Part shown: positions 15,391 to 23,131 of the stretch, in pieces
Layout of the letters: every line of letters begins with the position of its first letter
Position numbering within the stretch: position 1 is the first letter of the stretch
Assembly: GCA_017635595.1 (NCBI GenBank)
Contig: JAGBLF010000008.1
Location: 1 to 35,342 of the forward strand
DNA length: 35,342 bases
Source: Alphaproteobacteria bacterium
GTDB taxonomy: Bacteria > Pseudomonadota > Alphaproteobacteria > RF32 > CAG-239
Direction: 5' to 3'
Position numbers and translations under genes: made by a program
Notes under the pieces: generated by a model
Told to the model about the DNA's origin: nothing
Databases searched by the model: none
What the model saw: only the letters and a program-made list of their open reading frames with translations

Positions 15391-16932
15391 CTATTCTTCA
15401 GCACTCTGCGCCGCACTCATTTGTTGCATTTGCTCGGCACGAGCTTTTTCCATTGCCTGTTTTTCGGCCAACATTTTCTGGAAATTCAACTCAATCGGTT
15501 CACCGATTTTTTGATTTCCCTTATAGATACCCATACCGTTAAATTGGAAAACCGTTACCGAATTATCCTTGGTAACATCGATGTATTCTTTTAGAGAATC
15601 CAACGCCGAAGGTTTTTGACATTCAGGCACGGTGTCTGCCAGCGGATTATTCATGCACTGTTTTCTTTCCGGAAAGATACCGTACAAATTATTCACGCTG
15701 ACTTTAACCTCTCCGAACAAATAGCCGTCCTTTTTCTTGACATCGGCATAAATCGCAATCGAACCGGCAGAAAATTTAACTTTTGTATCAATGATTACCG
15801 AGCCTTTTTCAAAAACATCATCCATAATTTTAGCAAGTTCTCTGTCATATTCATCCGAATTGAGATTGACAGGTTCTTTGTCACTTTGCATAATTTCGAC
15901 CAGTTTTTCCTGACGTTTCTTTTGGATTTCAGACAAACTGACAACGCTGTCGATAGGCATATTATTAACCTTATAAACCAATGCAAACGACTGAAATTGT
16001 TTTGCCTTATCAATTTGACTGCCGGTAATGGCAACATGATTTAGCAAAAAGCTTCCCGAACCGTCAAAAGCCCTGGCCGTCGGTTTTAAATCGATACTGT
16101 TTTTATTCTCAAAATCACCGGCAACGCCTACATCAAAAAAGCTGACTTCCATTTTAATACCTTTGCCGACCGAACGTGATTTTGAGCGCGTTAAATACTT
16201 AAAGTTCTGCACAATATTGCCGAAATCAAACTCGTCATCAACCGAAAATTTGTAGTCCATTTCGGCCGCCGACTGAATACTTTTCATCTGCATTGAAAAA
16301 AACGGCAAAGCCAAATTCAATGTATCCAGCTTAGAATCCAAACGATATTTAACAATATCCTTATCGCGCGTAACTTTTTGGTTATATGTTAATTCTTTTA
16401 AGTTACCGAGTTCGCTTTTTAAGCCTGTTGTCGGATCTTTTTGAGTATAAACGGCATCGGCCATACGAAATTGATCCGAACTGATCAGACCAAGCTCGGG
16501 AACAATCGTTTTTTCTTCCTTAAAAGTTTTTATTTCAAAGTTTTTGAAAAAAGACAAGTTTGTAAAATTATAAAGCTGGGCAATTAAAGTTTCGGGTGTC
16601 GTACTGGTAATTTTGTACTGCGCCATACCGTAAAAATCTTCCGTTTTACGGCATTCCGGCGTTGTTTCCGGAATAACGGTTGTTTCGGTCTTCATCTCGT
16701 AACGAGGCTGTTCATCCGGTGTTGTCGGAGCAATGTATTGTTGAACTTCTTCCTCTATTTTAGTTTCCGGATATTTTATTGTACAATTTGATCCGGTAAT
16801 CCGAACATCTACCGGTGCGCCATATAAAAGCGACAATGTGTTTGCAAGTTTTTCATTATTTTCAGCCCAAGAGGCTTGGCTATATGCCATCAAGGCACAT
16901 CCGCATACGGTTGCTAATTTAAATATTTTCAT
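15391..16932 (-). CDS. Exported protein of unknown function, 513 residues
   Basis: I do not recognise the family. A signal peptide is clear: basic start MKIFK, hydrophobic core and ASWA at residues 20-23 before a polar mature part. No further membrane helix is evident, so the protein is probably periplasmic or outer-membrane-associated. The mature part alternates short beta-type segments with charged stretches. It has a few cysteines (SNCTI, PECRK, KQCMNN and PECQK) that could form disulfides. The C terminus (from about 485) is Ala/Glu/Gln/Met-rich and likely helical. In size and general texture it recalls the DUF945/YdgA group, but I cannot confirm this. GAGGG precedes the ATG, a good promoter lies upstream, and a strong terminator follows, so it is a monocistronic gene between parE and rpsB. 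Confidence 0.8.
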   Translation of the reverse strand: MKIFKLATVCGCALMAYSQASWAENNEKLANTLSLLYGAPVDVRITGSNCTIKYPETKIEEEVQQYIAPTTPDEQPRYEMKTETTVIPETTPECRKTEDFYGMAQYKITSTTPETLIAQLYNFTNLSFFKNFEIKTFKEEKTIVPELGLISSDQFRMADAVYTQKDPTTGLKSELGNLKELTYNQKVTRDKDIVKYRLDSKLDTLNLALPFFSMQMKSIQSAAEMDYKFSVDDEFDFGNIVQNFKYLTRSKSRSVGKGIKMEVSFFDVGVAGDFENKNSIDLKPTARAFDGSGSFLLNHVAITGSQIDKAKQFQSFALVYKVNNMPIDSVVSLSEIQKKRQEKLVEIMQSDKEPVNLNSDEYDRELAKIMDDVFEKGSVIIDTKVKFSAGSIAIYADVKKKDGYLFGEVKVSVNNLYGIFPERKQCMNNPLADTVPECQKPSALDSLKEYIDVTKDNSVTVFQFNGMGIYKGNQKIGEPIELNFQKMLAEKQAMEKARAEQMQQMSAAQSAEE

Positions 16933-16969
16933 AATCCATACCCTCGCTATCGTTTGTTAAGCATATTTA

Positions 16970-16997
16970 AGTATACGCATTTCTTTTGAACGCGCAA
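16970..16997 (-). promoter_or_regulatory. Promoter of the 513-residue exported protein gene
   Basis: On the minus strand TTGCGC (16992-16997) and TATACT (16970-16975) are 16 bases apart, giving a leader of roughly 30 bases. Confidence 0.6.
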
Positions 16998-17031
16998 CAT
17001 TTTTTTATTGTTTATGAATCGGGATTTTTTA

Positions 17032-17058
17032 TTGTATTTTCCACGCTTTTGATATATT
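17032..17058 (+). promoter_or_regulatory. Candidate parE promoter
   Basis: TTGTAT (17032-17037) lies 15 bases before TATATT (17053-17058), or 17 before TATTTT (17055-17060). This is a moderate match just upstream of parE. Confidence 0.45.
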
Positions 17059-17091
17059 TTACAAGCAATTTTTGAGATTTTGAGGATACTT

Positions 17092-19095
17092 ATGACAGAT
17101 TTATTTGAACCTACCGAAAGCAACGTTTCCGTAGCGGCTCAGTCCGAATATTCCGCCCGAGACATTGAAGTTCTTGAAGGCTTGGAACCGGTACGCCATC
17201 GACCGGGTATGTACATCGGCGGCACCGATATTCAGGCTATGCACCACTTGGTTGCCGAAATTTTGGATAACTCGATGGATGAAGCTGTTGCCGGTTTTGC
17301 CAACCATATTGATGTGACAATGAATGCTGACGGTACCGTTACCATTACCGATAACGGCCGCGGTATACCTATTGACGAGCATCCCAAATATCCGGGAGTT
17401 TCGGCACTTGAAGTCATTTTGACAACACTCCATTCCGGCGGCAAATTCGGCGGCAACGCTTATAAAGTTTCCGGCGGTCTGCATGGTGTCGGTTTATCCG
17501 TCGTTAATGCGCTGGCTGAAAAATTAACCGTTGAAGTCGCGCGCGAAAAAAAGCTTTACCGTCAGGAATATTCAAGAGGCAAACCGCTGACAAAATTGGA
17601 ATTTGTCGGCAATTGTCCGAACCGCCGCGGTACCTCGATTACTTTTAAACCGGATGCCGAAATTTTTGAAGGCAACAGTACCTTTATCCCAAACCGAATC
17701 TATCGTATGGCGCGTTCAAAAGCCTTTTTATTCAAAGGAGTTAAAATTAATTGGCTGTGTGCACCGGAACTGATTACCGAAGGCGATACCACGCCGTTAA
17801 GTGCCGAGCTTAATTTTCCGAACGGTTTGGCCGATTTTTTGAATATTCAAATCGGTGAGCGCAGTACCATCAACCGCTCGGCATTCACCGGTGAATCGGA
17901 ACTGGCTAATAATGAAGGCCGTGTTGAATGGGCCGTTACTTGGCCTTTGGATGAAAACGGATTTTCATATTCTTACTGCAACACGGTTATTACACCGGCC
18001 GGCGGTACGCATGAAGCCGGTTTTCGTTCGGCTCTTTTGCGCGGCTTAAAAGAATACGGCGATATGGCCGGTTACAAAAAAATAGCCGCCGCCACCGCCG
18101 AAGATTTGCTGAGCGATGCCTGTCTGATGCTTTCGGTATTCATTACCGACCCGCAATTTCAGGGACAAACAAAGGACAAGTTAACCTCATCCAAAGCCAC
18201 ACGTTTGGTTGAAACAGCCGTCAAAGATTCTTTTGATCACTGGCTGTCTTCCGATGTCGAAAACGCCAAAGCTTTAATGGAATATGTTATCGACCGTGCC
18301 GAAGCGCGCAAAAAGAAAAAAGAAGAAAAAGTTCAAAACCGTAAAAGCCCGACTAAACGCTTACGCTTACCGGGTAAATTAGCCGATTGTTCTCAGGCGG
18401 CCGCCGAAGATACCGAGATTTTTATCGTCGAGGGTGATTCCGCCGGCGGTTCGGCCAAACAAGGACGTGACCGTGTTACCCAAGCCATTCTGCCGTTGCG
18501 CGGTAAAATCTTAAATGTGGCAAGTGCTTCGGTTGAACGCATTACCCAAAACCAAGAAATCAAAGATATGATTGAGGCGCTCGGTTGCGGCGTTAAAGAT
18601 GATTATAAAGAAGATAATCTGCGCTATGAAAAAATCATTATCATGACCGATGCCGATGTCGACGGTGCGCACATTACTTCACTATTGATGACATTTTTTT
18701 ATCAACACATGCCGAAACTGATTGAAAACGGTCATCTGTATATCGCTACACCGCCTTTGTATAAAATCGTCGCCGGCGGCAAAAACTATTACGCTTTGGA
18801 TGATGAAGAAAAAGATAAAATTCTGGCTAAAGTCGTTAAGGGTAATATCAAACCGGATATCAGCCGCTTCAAAGGCTTAGGCGAAATGAGCCCGACGCAA
18901 CTCAAAGAAACCACGATGGATAAAAATAATCGTGTACTGTTGCGCGTAACGGTTCCGAATACGGCAACCGACGAAGGCCGCGCCGAAGATTTTGAAACGC
19001 GCCGTCAAGTTGAGCGTTTAATGGGTAAAGATCCGGAGCCGCGTTTCCGTTTTATTATTGAACGCGCTAAGTTTGTTGATAATTTGGACATCTAG
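17092..19095 (+). CDS. parE: DNA topoisomerase IV subunit B
   Basis: ParE is the ATPase subunit of topoisomerase IV, which decatenates daughter chromosomes. The 667-residue protein shows the GHKL ATPase motifs: EILDNSMDEA (56-65), DNGRGIP (87-93) and GGLHGVGLS (128-136). The transducer domain follows, then the TOPRIM domain with FIVEGDSAGGSAKQGRD and IIMTDADVDGAHI. ParE rather than GyrB is indicated by YSARDIEVLEGLEPVRHRPG, the alphaproteobacterial ParE N terminus, and by the short C-terminal part. The ATG at 17092 follows GAGGA by five bases; an upstream TTG at 17080 is less likely. A small membrane-protein gene follows 8 bases later. Confidence 0.94.
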   Translation: MTDLFEPTESNVSVAAQSEYSARDIEVLEGLEPVRHRPGMYIGGTDIQAMHHLVAEILDNSMDEAVAGFANHIDVTMNADGTVTITDNGRGIPIDEHPKYPGVSALEVILTTLHSGGKFGGNAYKVSGGLHGVGLSVVNALAEKLTVEVAREKKLYRQEYSRGKPLTKLEFVGNCPNRRGTSITFKPDAEIFEGNSTFIPNRIYRMARSKAFLFKGVKINWLCAPELITEGDTTPLSAELNFPNGLADFLNIQIGERSTINRSAFTGESELANNEGRVEWAVTWPLDENGFSYSYCNTVITPAGGTHEAGFRSALLRGLKEYGDMAGYKKIAAATAEDLLSDACLMLSVFITDPQFQGQTKDKLTSSKATRLVETAVKDSFDHWLSSDVENAKALMEYVIDRAEARKKKKEEKVQNRKSPTKRLRLPGKLADCSQAAAEDTEIFIVEGDSAGGSAKQGRDRVTQAILPLRGKILNVASASVERITQNQEIKDMIEALGCGVKDDYKEDNLRYEKIIIMTDADVDGAHITSLLMTFFYQHMPKLIENGHLYIATPPLYKIVAGGKNYYALDDEEKDKILAKVVKGNIKPDISRFKGLGEMSPTQLKETTMDKNNRVLLRVTVPNTATDEGRAEDFETRRQVERLMGKDPEPRFRFIIERAKFVDNLDI

Positions 19096-19103
19096 GTAAA
19101 AAA

Positions 19104-19529
19104 ATGATTTGGGGATTAAAAACAGAAGCCGCTTTTGATGTTTGGTCTGTCGAACATCTGGTGATGGGTGTTTCCGTCGGGTGGTTTTCAATGTATTTGG
19201 CAAATAAAATCATCGGTGATGAAAAAATTTCCGATAAACTTAAATTGCGTATCAGCTTTATCATTACGCTTTTGGTGGCCTATATGTGGGAAACGCTTGA
19301 GCACTACCTCGAAGTCGGCTTGGCCGGACATGCCGTGGAATATTGGCTGCAGGGAGTGGAACACTGGTCAAACCGTTTGATTTTTGATAATCTTATGGTT
19401 ATGAGCGGTTGGTGGATTTATCAGCAACAAAATAAAATGGTGTGGTTTGCCCGCGTATTTTCGGTTATTTGGTTGTTTGTACACATTGTTATTTTCCCGC
19501 ACAGTATGTATTTGCACCAATTCTTTTAG
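19104..19529 (+). CDS. Small multi-pass membrane protein, unknown function
   Basis: I do not recognise this 141-residue protein. It has about four hydrophobic segments (roughly 15-34, 49-68, 92-107 and 112-133). It is rich in Trp, His and Glu at segment edges: EHLVMG at 17-22, WETLEHYLE near residue 65, and DNLMVMSGWW in the third segment. These polar residues next to the membrane could bind a cofactor or metal, but this is speculation. It starts 8 bases after the parE stop with AGG upstream, so it is probably cotranscribed with parE. No terminator hairpin is visible after it; the next promoter overlaps its stop. Confidence 0.75.
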   Translation: MIWGLKTEAAFDVWSVEHLVMGVSVGWFSMYLANKIIGDEKISDKLKLRISFIITLLVAYMWETLEHYLEVGLAGHAVEYWLQGVEHWSNRLIFDNLMVMSGWWIYQQQNKMVWFARVFSVIWLFVHIVIFPHSMYLHQFF

Positions 19530-19558
19530 TTGACAAAAATTTGTTGTTATGTTATTTT
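19530..19558 (+). promoter_or_regulatory. Near-consensus promoter for the 69-residue membrane protein
   Basis: TTGACA (19530-19535) and TATTTT (19553-19558) are 17 bases apart. The -35 overlaps the end of the preceding gene. Transcription would begin near 19565. Confidence 0.7.
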
Positions 19559-19560
19559 AG

Positions 19561-19595
19561 ACACAAATTCCAAGTATTATGAAAACTATTTGTGT
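19561..19595 (+). other. Inverted repeat in the 5' leader
   Basis: ACACAAAT (19561-19568) and ATTTGTGT (19588-19595) form an eight-base inverted repeat with a 19-base spacer at the predicted transcript start. It could be a 5'-end stem-loop or an operator. A ten-codon ORF (19579-19611, MKTICVYNNY) starts inside it. Confidence 0.5.
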
Positions 19596-19628
19596 TTACA
19601 ATAATTATTAACTTTAAAAACAAAAATC

Positions 19629-19838
19629 ATGACACTTTCGTATTATTCACCGACCACAAAGGCTCTTATTATCGGGCTCTGTTCTGCATTTACATCTTTT
19701 GCAATTTTCGGCGCCATTCTTCTCTATGCCGATAAGTTACCGCAAAATCCGGGAATTGCAGGAATGATTTTATCCACCGCATTGGCTTGGATTGGCGTTA
19801 TGTTTCTGCACAAAGCCACATTCGGTCGTCAGTATTGA
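19629..19838 (+). CDS. Small two-helix membrane protein, unknown function
   Basis: The 69-residue product has two hydrophobic segments (about 11-33 and 42-60), joined by a short polar loop containing DKLPQNPG. I do not recognise it. The upstream near-consensus promoter, a leader of about 64 bases and a perfect terminator right after the stop make it a well-defined monocistronic unit, which supports a real gene. There is no Shine-Dalgarno sequence before the ATG; the leader there is A-rich. Confidence 0.7.
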   Translation: MTLSYYSPTTKALIIGLCSAFTSFAIFGAILLYADKLPQNPGIAGMILSTALAWIGVMFLHKATFGRQY

Positions 19839-19860
19839 GAATTATCGCTGTGTCTATAAA

Positions 19861-19893
19861 ACAAAACCTCGGATATCAAATCCGAGGTTTTGT
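19861..19893. terminator. Bidirectional terminator between the small membrane protein and prfA
   Basis: ACAAAACCTCGGAT and ATCCGAGGTTTTGT form a perfect 14-base stem with a five-base loop, followed by TTTTT on the + strand and with A-rich flanks for the - strand. Confidence 0.95.
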
Positions 19894-19910
19894 TTTTTAC
19901 CGAATTTCCA

Positions 19911-20981
19911 TTAATCCATTTCAGCCAAGCGCTCTGCCTGATCTTCGGTTATCAATGCATCGATGATTTCATCTAATGCTTCACCGGAAACAACTTCATC
20001 CAACTTATACAGTGTCAAATTAATACGATGGTCGGTAACACGGCCTTGCGGATAGTTATAGGTTCTGATACGTTCACTTCTGTCACCGCTGCCAACCTGC
20101 AATTTACGGCGTTCGGAATAGCTGGCATCAATAGCCTCTTTTTGGCTGTCATACAATTTGGCGCGCAAGTGATTCATTGCCTTTTCTTTATTTTTGAATT
20201 GCGAACGATCATCTTGGCACTGAACCACTATACCGGTCGGAATATGGGTAATACGAACCGCCGATTCCGTACGGTTAACGTGCTGACCGCCGGCACCCGA
20301 CGCACGATAGACATCAATTTTCAAATCGGCCGGATTAATATACAAATCGACTTCTTCAATTTCCGGTAAAACGGCAACCGTCGCCGCCGAAGTATGAACA
20401 CGCCCCTGCGATTCGGTAATCGGTACGCGTTGAACACGGTGTGCGCCGGATTCAAACTTCAGTTTTGCGAACACATCTTTACCGGTAATTTTTGCGGTTG
20501 CTTCTTTATAGCCGCCCAAACCGTTTTCATTGGCATCAATCATTTCAAAGCGCCACCCCTGTTTTTGCGCATAGCGCTGATACATTTCAAACAGCACCGC
20601 TGCAAACAAAGCCGCTTCATCACCGCCGGTACCGGCACGTACTTCCAAAATTGCGTTCTTTTCATCATCGGCATCTTTCGGAAGCAATAAAACTTTGATT
20701 TCTTTTTCCAAAGCCGGCAGTTTTTCTTTAGCCTCGTAATATTCGGCTTCGGCCATATCGCGCATTTCTTTATCCAATGACGAATCGTTCATCATGGCTT
20801 CGTCATCACGCATAATTTGCAACTCGTGATTATAATTTTTAATAGCCGCCACGACCGGTTCCAAAACCGAAAGCTCCTTATTTAGCTTAACCAATTCATC
20901 GGAAGAAGATGTCGATGTCAGAAGCGCCTGCACTTCTTCATAGCGATTAACGACGTTGGCAAGTTTTTCCTCAAAATTCAT
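19911..20981 (-). CDS. prfA: Peptide chain release factor 1
   Basis: RF1 recognises UAA and UAG and triggers peptide release. The 356-residue length is typical. GGQ is at 231-233 in [18 protein letters not shown], and the codon-recognition tripeptide position reads PIT (187-189 in [14 protein letters not shown]), a conservative variant of PAT/PVT. The domain 1 coiled coil is at the N terminus, and [11 protein letters not shown] (113-123) is conserved. It starts one base after the hisS stop, with AAGGA inside the end of hisS, so translation is coupled. The usual downstream prmC is not here; a terminator follows instead. Confidence 0.97.
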   Translation of the reverse strand: MNFEEKLANVVNRYEEVQALLTSTSSSDELVKLNKELSVLEPVVAAIKNYNHELQIMRDDEAMMNDSSLDKEMRDMAEAEYYEAKEKLPALEKEIKVLLLPKDADDEKNAILEVRAGTGGDEAALFAAVLFEMYQRYAQKQGWRFEMIDANENGLGGYKEATAKITGKDVFAKLKFESGAHRVQRVPITESQGRVHTSAATVAVLPEIEEVDLYINPADLKIDVYRASGAGGQHVNRTESAVRITHIPTGIVVQCQDDRSQFKNKEKAMNHLRAKLYDSQKEAIDASYSERRKLQVGSGDRSERIRTYNYPQGRVTDHRINLTLYKLDEVVSGEALDEIIDALITEDQAERLAEMD

Positions 20982-20982
20982 C

Positions 20983-22215
20983 TTACAGTTCCTTAATCAA
21001 ATCAGCTAAAGCAACAGTCTTTTGTTCACCGCTATCCAAATCTTTAACCGTTGCCACATTGTTGGCAACTTCATCCGAGCCTAAAATAACGGCCTTAACG
21101 GCATTAACCTTATTGGCTTTAATCATACGTTTTTTCATATTGCCGCTGTAACTTTGTTCCACCGAAAAACCGGCCAAACGTAATTTATAGGCGACCTCTA
21201 TGGCTTTATCGTTGGTATCTTCACCCACCGGAATAACGGCAATCGGACGCGGTAATTCAACATCCTTATCCAACAACATGGCTAAGCGCTCAACACCACA
21301 GGCCCAACCGATACCGGCAACATCACCGCCGCCCATCTGTCCGACCAAACCATTATAACGGCCGCCGGCCAATACCGTACCCTGTGCGCCAAGCTTGTCG
21401 GTTGTCAATTCAAAAACCGTGTGCGAATAGTAATCCAAACCGCGAACCAAACGGTTGTTAACACGATATTTAATTCCTAAATTATCTAAGCCGCGTAACA
21501 CATCGGCAAAAAATTTCTTTGATGCTTCATTTAAGCTGTCGGCATAAAGCGGCGCATTTTCAACGACGACTTTATCACATTCTTCTTTTGAATCCAGCAC
21601 GCGCAACGGATTTTTATCCAAGCGGTTTTTGCTGTCTTCGGAAAGTTCATCATAATGCTCTTTTAAGTAAGCGACCAACTTTTCACGATAGGCATCACGG
21701 CTTTCGGCATCACCGAGCGAGTTGATTTCAACCGTAACCTGACCGGTCAAACCGAGTTTTTCCAAAAACTCGTAAGCCATAGCGATAACTTCAACATCGG
21801 CTTGAGGCGCTTCAACCCCCAAAAGTTCGACACCAAATTGCGTAAACTGACGCTGACGTCCTTTTTGCGGACGTTCATAACGAAACATCGGACCGGCATA
21901 ATAAAACTTAACCGGCAAATTTTGCTGCATACCGTTTGATACAAACGCGCGAACTACGCCGGCAGTTCCTTCCGGACGCAAAGTCAGACTTTCCCCGCCT
22001 TTATCTTCAAAACAGTACATTTCTTTGGTAACAATATCCGAAGTATCACCCAAATTACGGGCAAAAACTTCGGTAAACTCAAAAATCGGCGTTTCGATTT
22101 CTTCGAATCCGTATTTTTCGACCACCGCCGAACCGGTTGCCACAACTTTTTTCATCTTTCTTTTGGCAGCACCATACAAATCATAAGTACCGCGAACACT
22201 TTGAACTTTTGCCAT
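20983..22215 (-). CDS. hisS: Histidine-tRNA ligase
   Basis: HisRS charges tRNA-His. The 410-residue class II synthetase has motif 1 near residues 36-52, RPEGTA at 80-85, and motif 2 with [16 protein letters not shown] at 111-126. The histidine-specific segment is [14 protein letters not shown], and motif 3 lies around LAGGRYNGL. The C-terminal anticodon-binding domain starts at about 320. It lies 8 bases after rodZ and one base before prfA in a compact minus-strand unit. A rodZ-(ispG)-hisS-prfA order is familiar from Alphaproteobacteria; ispG is absent here. Confidence 0.97.
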   Translation of the reverse strand: MAKVQSVRGTYDLYGAAKRKMKKVVATGSAVVEKYGFEEIETPIFEFTEVFARNLGDTSDIVTKEMYCFEDKGGESLTLRPEGTAGVVRAFVSNGMQQNLPVKFYYAGPMFRYERPQKGRQRQFTQFGVELLGVEAPQADVEVIAMAYEFLEKLGLTGQVTVEINSLGDAESRDAYREKLVAYLKEHYDELSEDSKNRLDKNPLRVLDSKEECDKVVVENAPLYADSLNEASKKFFADVLRGLDNLGIKYRVNNRLVRGLDYYSHTVFELTTDKLGAQGTVLAGGRYNGLVGQMGGGDVAGIGWACGVERLAMLLDKDVELPRPIAVIPVGEDTNDKAIEVAYKLRLAGFSVEQSYSGNMKKRMIKANKVNAVKAVILGSDEVANNVATVKDLDSGEQKTVALADLIKEL

Positions 22216-22223
22216 TTCTTTAC

Positions 22224-23096
22224 CTAATCTTGTTTTAAGAATTCATCTAAATTTACATTGGTATGCTTCAGTGAAGATACCACTTTAGCTTTTTTACCGT
22301 CTATATAAAATTCGGCATTATAATAACGCCCGATTGAGATAATCATCCCCTCGCCTTCCGGTATAGTATATTCAAAACCCTTATGGTATATCCCGCTTAA
22401 TAAGACATTTTCACCCTGTTTGAGTTCTACCCACGAAGGACCGGTTAAAACAAAGCGGATACGACCGGTTGTTTCGTTTTGAGCCGATATACTGTCCTCG
22501 ATTTTTGTATTTTCATCAGTAATGGTTTCACCCTGTTCCTTCTCCGCAATCGCTTCCTTCCCAACTACAGAATTTTCCGAACTTTCTTCAAGTAACGCTG
22601 CATCTTCTTCCGGTGCACTGCCTTCGGCTGCGGATTGCGTTTCATCAATAATCTCCGGTTCAGGTACCACCGCTGAAGTTTCGGTAAGTATCTCGGGCTC
22701 AGACTGTGGCAACTGCTGCCAATATGACCATGCTGCAACCAAAATTATTAAGCCGAACATACCCAGCAACAAATGTCTGAGCTTAGGGACGGAAGGTTCA
22801 AAATGCGGAACATTTTCGATATCATCGTCTGTATCACCGGTAACGGTTTTACGATAAGATGATACGATACGATCACTGTTTAACCCCAAATAATCGGAAT
22901 AACTGCGGACAAAACCGAGTGCATACGGCATCGGCGGTAAATTCCCGACTTCCATTCTTTCGATAGCTTCAACATAGGCTTTGCGGATACACAACTCTTT
23001 TGAAGCATCACTTACGGTTTTGCCCTGTTTAATACGGGCATTACGCAAAATTTCCCCTACTGTCTGCACTTCGTTTTCTAAAGTATTTTCTTCCAC
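22224..23096 (-). CDS. rodZ: RodZ-like cell-shape protein (HTH + DUF4115)
   Basis: RodZ links MreB filaments to the cell-wall elongation machinery. The 290-residue protein has an N-terminal HTH domain (about 12-75, with LRNARIKQGKTVSDAS and PYALGFVRSYSDYLGL), a juxtamembrane linker, one transmembrane helix (about 107-126), an acidic Glu/Ser-rich periplasmic linker (about 130-210), and a C-terminal DUF4115 beta domain (about 212-285). This is the full RodZ architecture. It lies between ptsP and hisS on the same strand with short gaps, so the four genes may be one transcript. Confidence 0.9.
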   Translation of the reverse strand: MEENTLENEVQTVGEILRNARIKQGKTVSDASKELCIRKAYVEAIERMEVGNLPPMPYALGFVRSYSDYLGLNSDRIVSSYRKTVTGDTDDDIENVPHFEPSVPKLRHLLLGMFGLIILVAAWSYWQQLPQSEPEILTETSAVVPEPEIIDETQSAAEGSAPEEDAALLEESSENSVVGKEAIAEKEQGETITDENTKIEDSISAQNETTGRIRFVLTGPSWVELKQGENVLLSGIYHKGFEYTIPEGEGMIISIGRYYNAEFYIDGKKAKVVSSLKHTNVNLDEFLKQD

Positions 23097-23131
23097 TTTT
23101 TATCTCCTGCTGCGCGCTTATAGCATAAAAT

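Noticed and set aside
15616..16044. 142-codon plus-strand ORF opposite the 513-residue exported protein
   Set aside because: Antisense shadow of a gene with clear signal peptide, promoter and terminator; its translation is Phe/Ile/Asn-rich without any recognisable domain.
20415..20425. PIT instead of PAT/PVT at the RF1 codon-recognition tripeptide, as a sign of altered stop-codon reading
   Set aside because: A conservative change at the middle position; genes here use TAA, TAG and TGA stops normally, so no recoding is implied.
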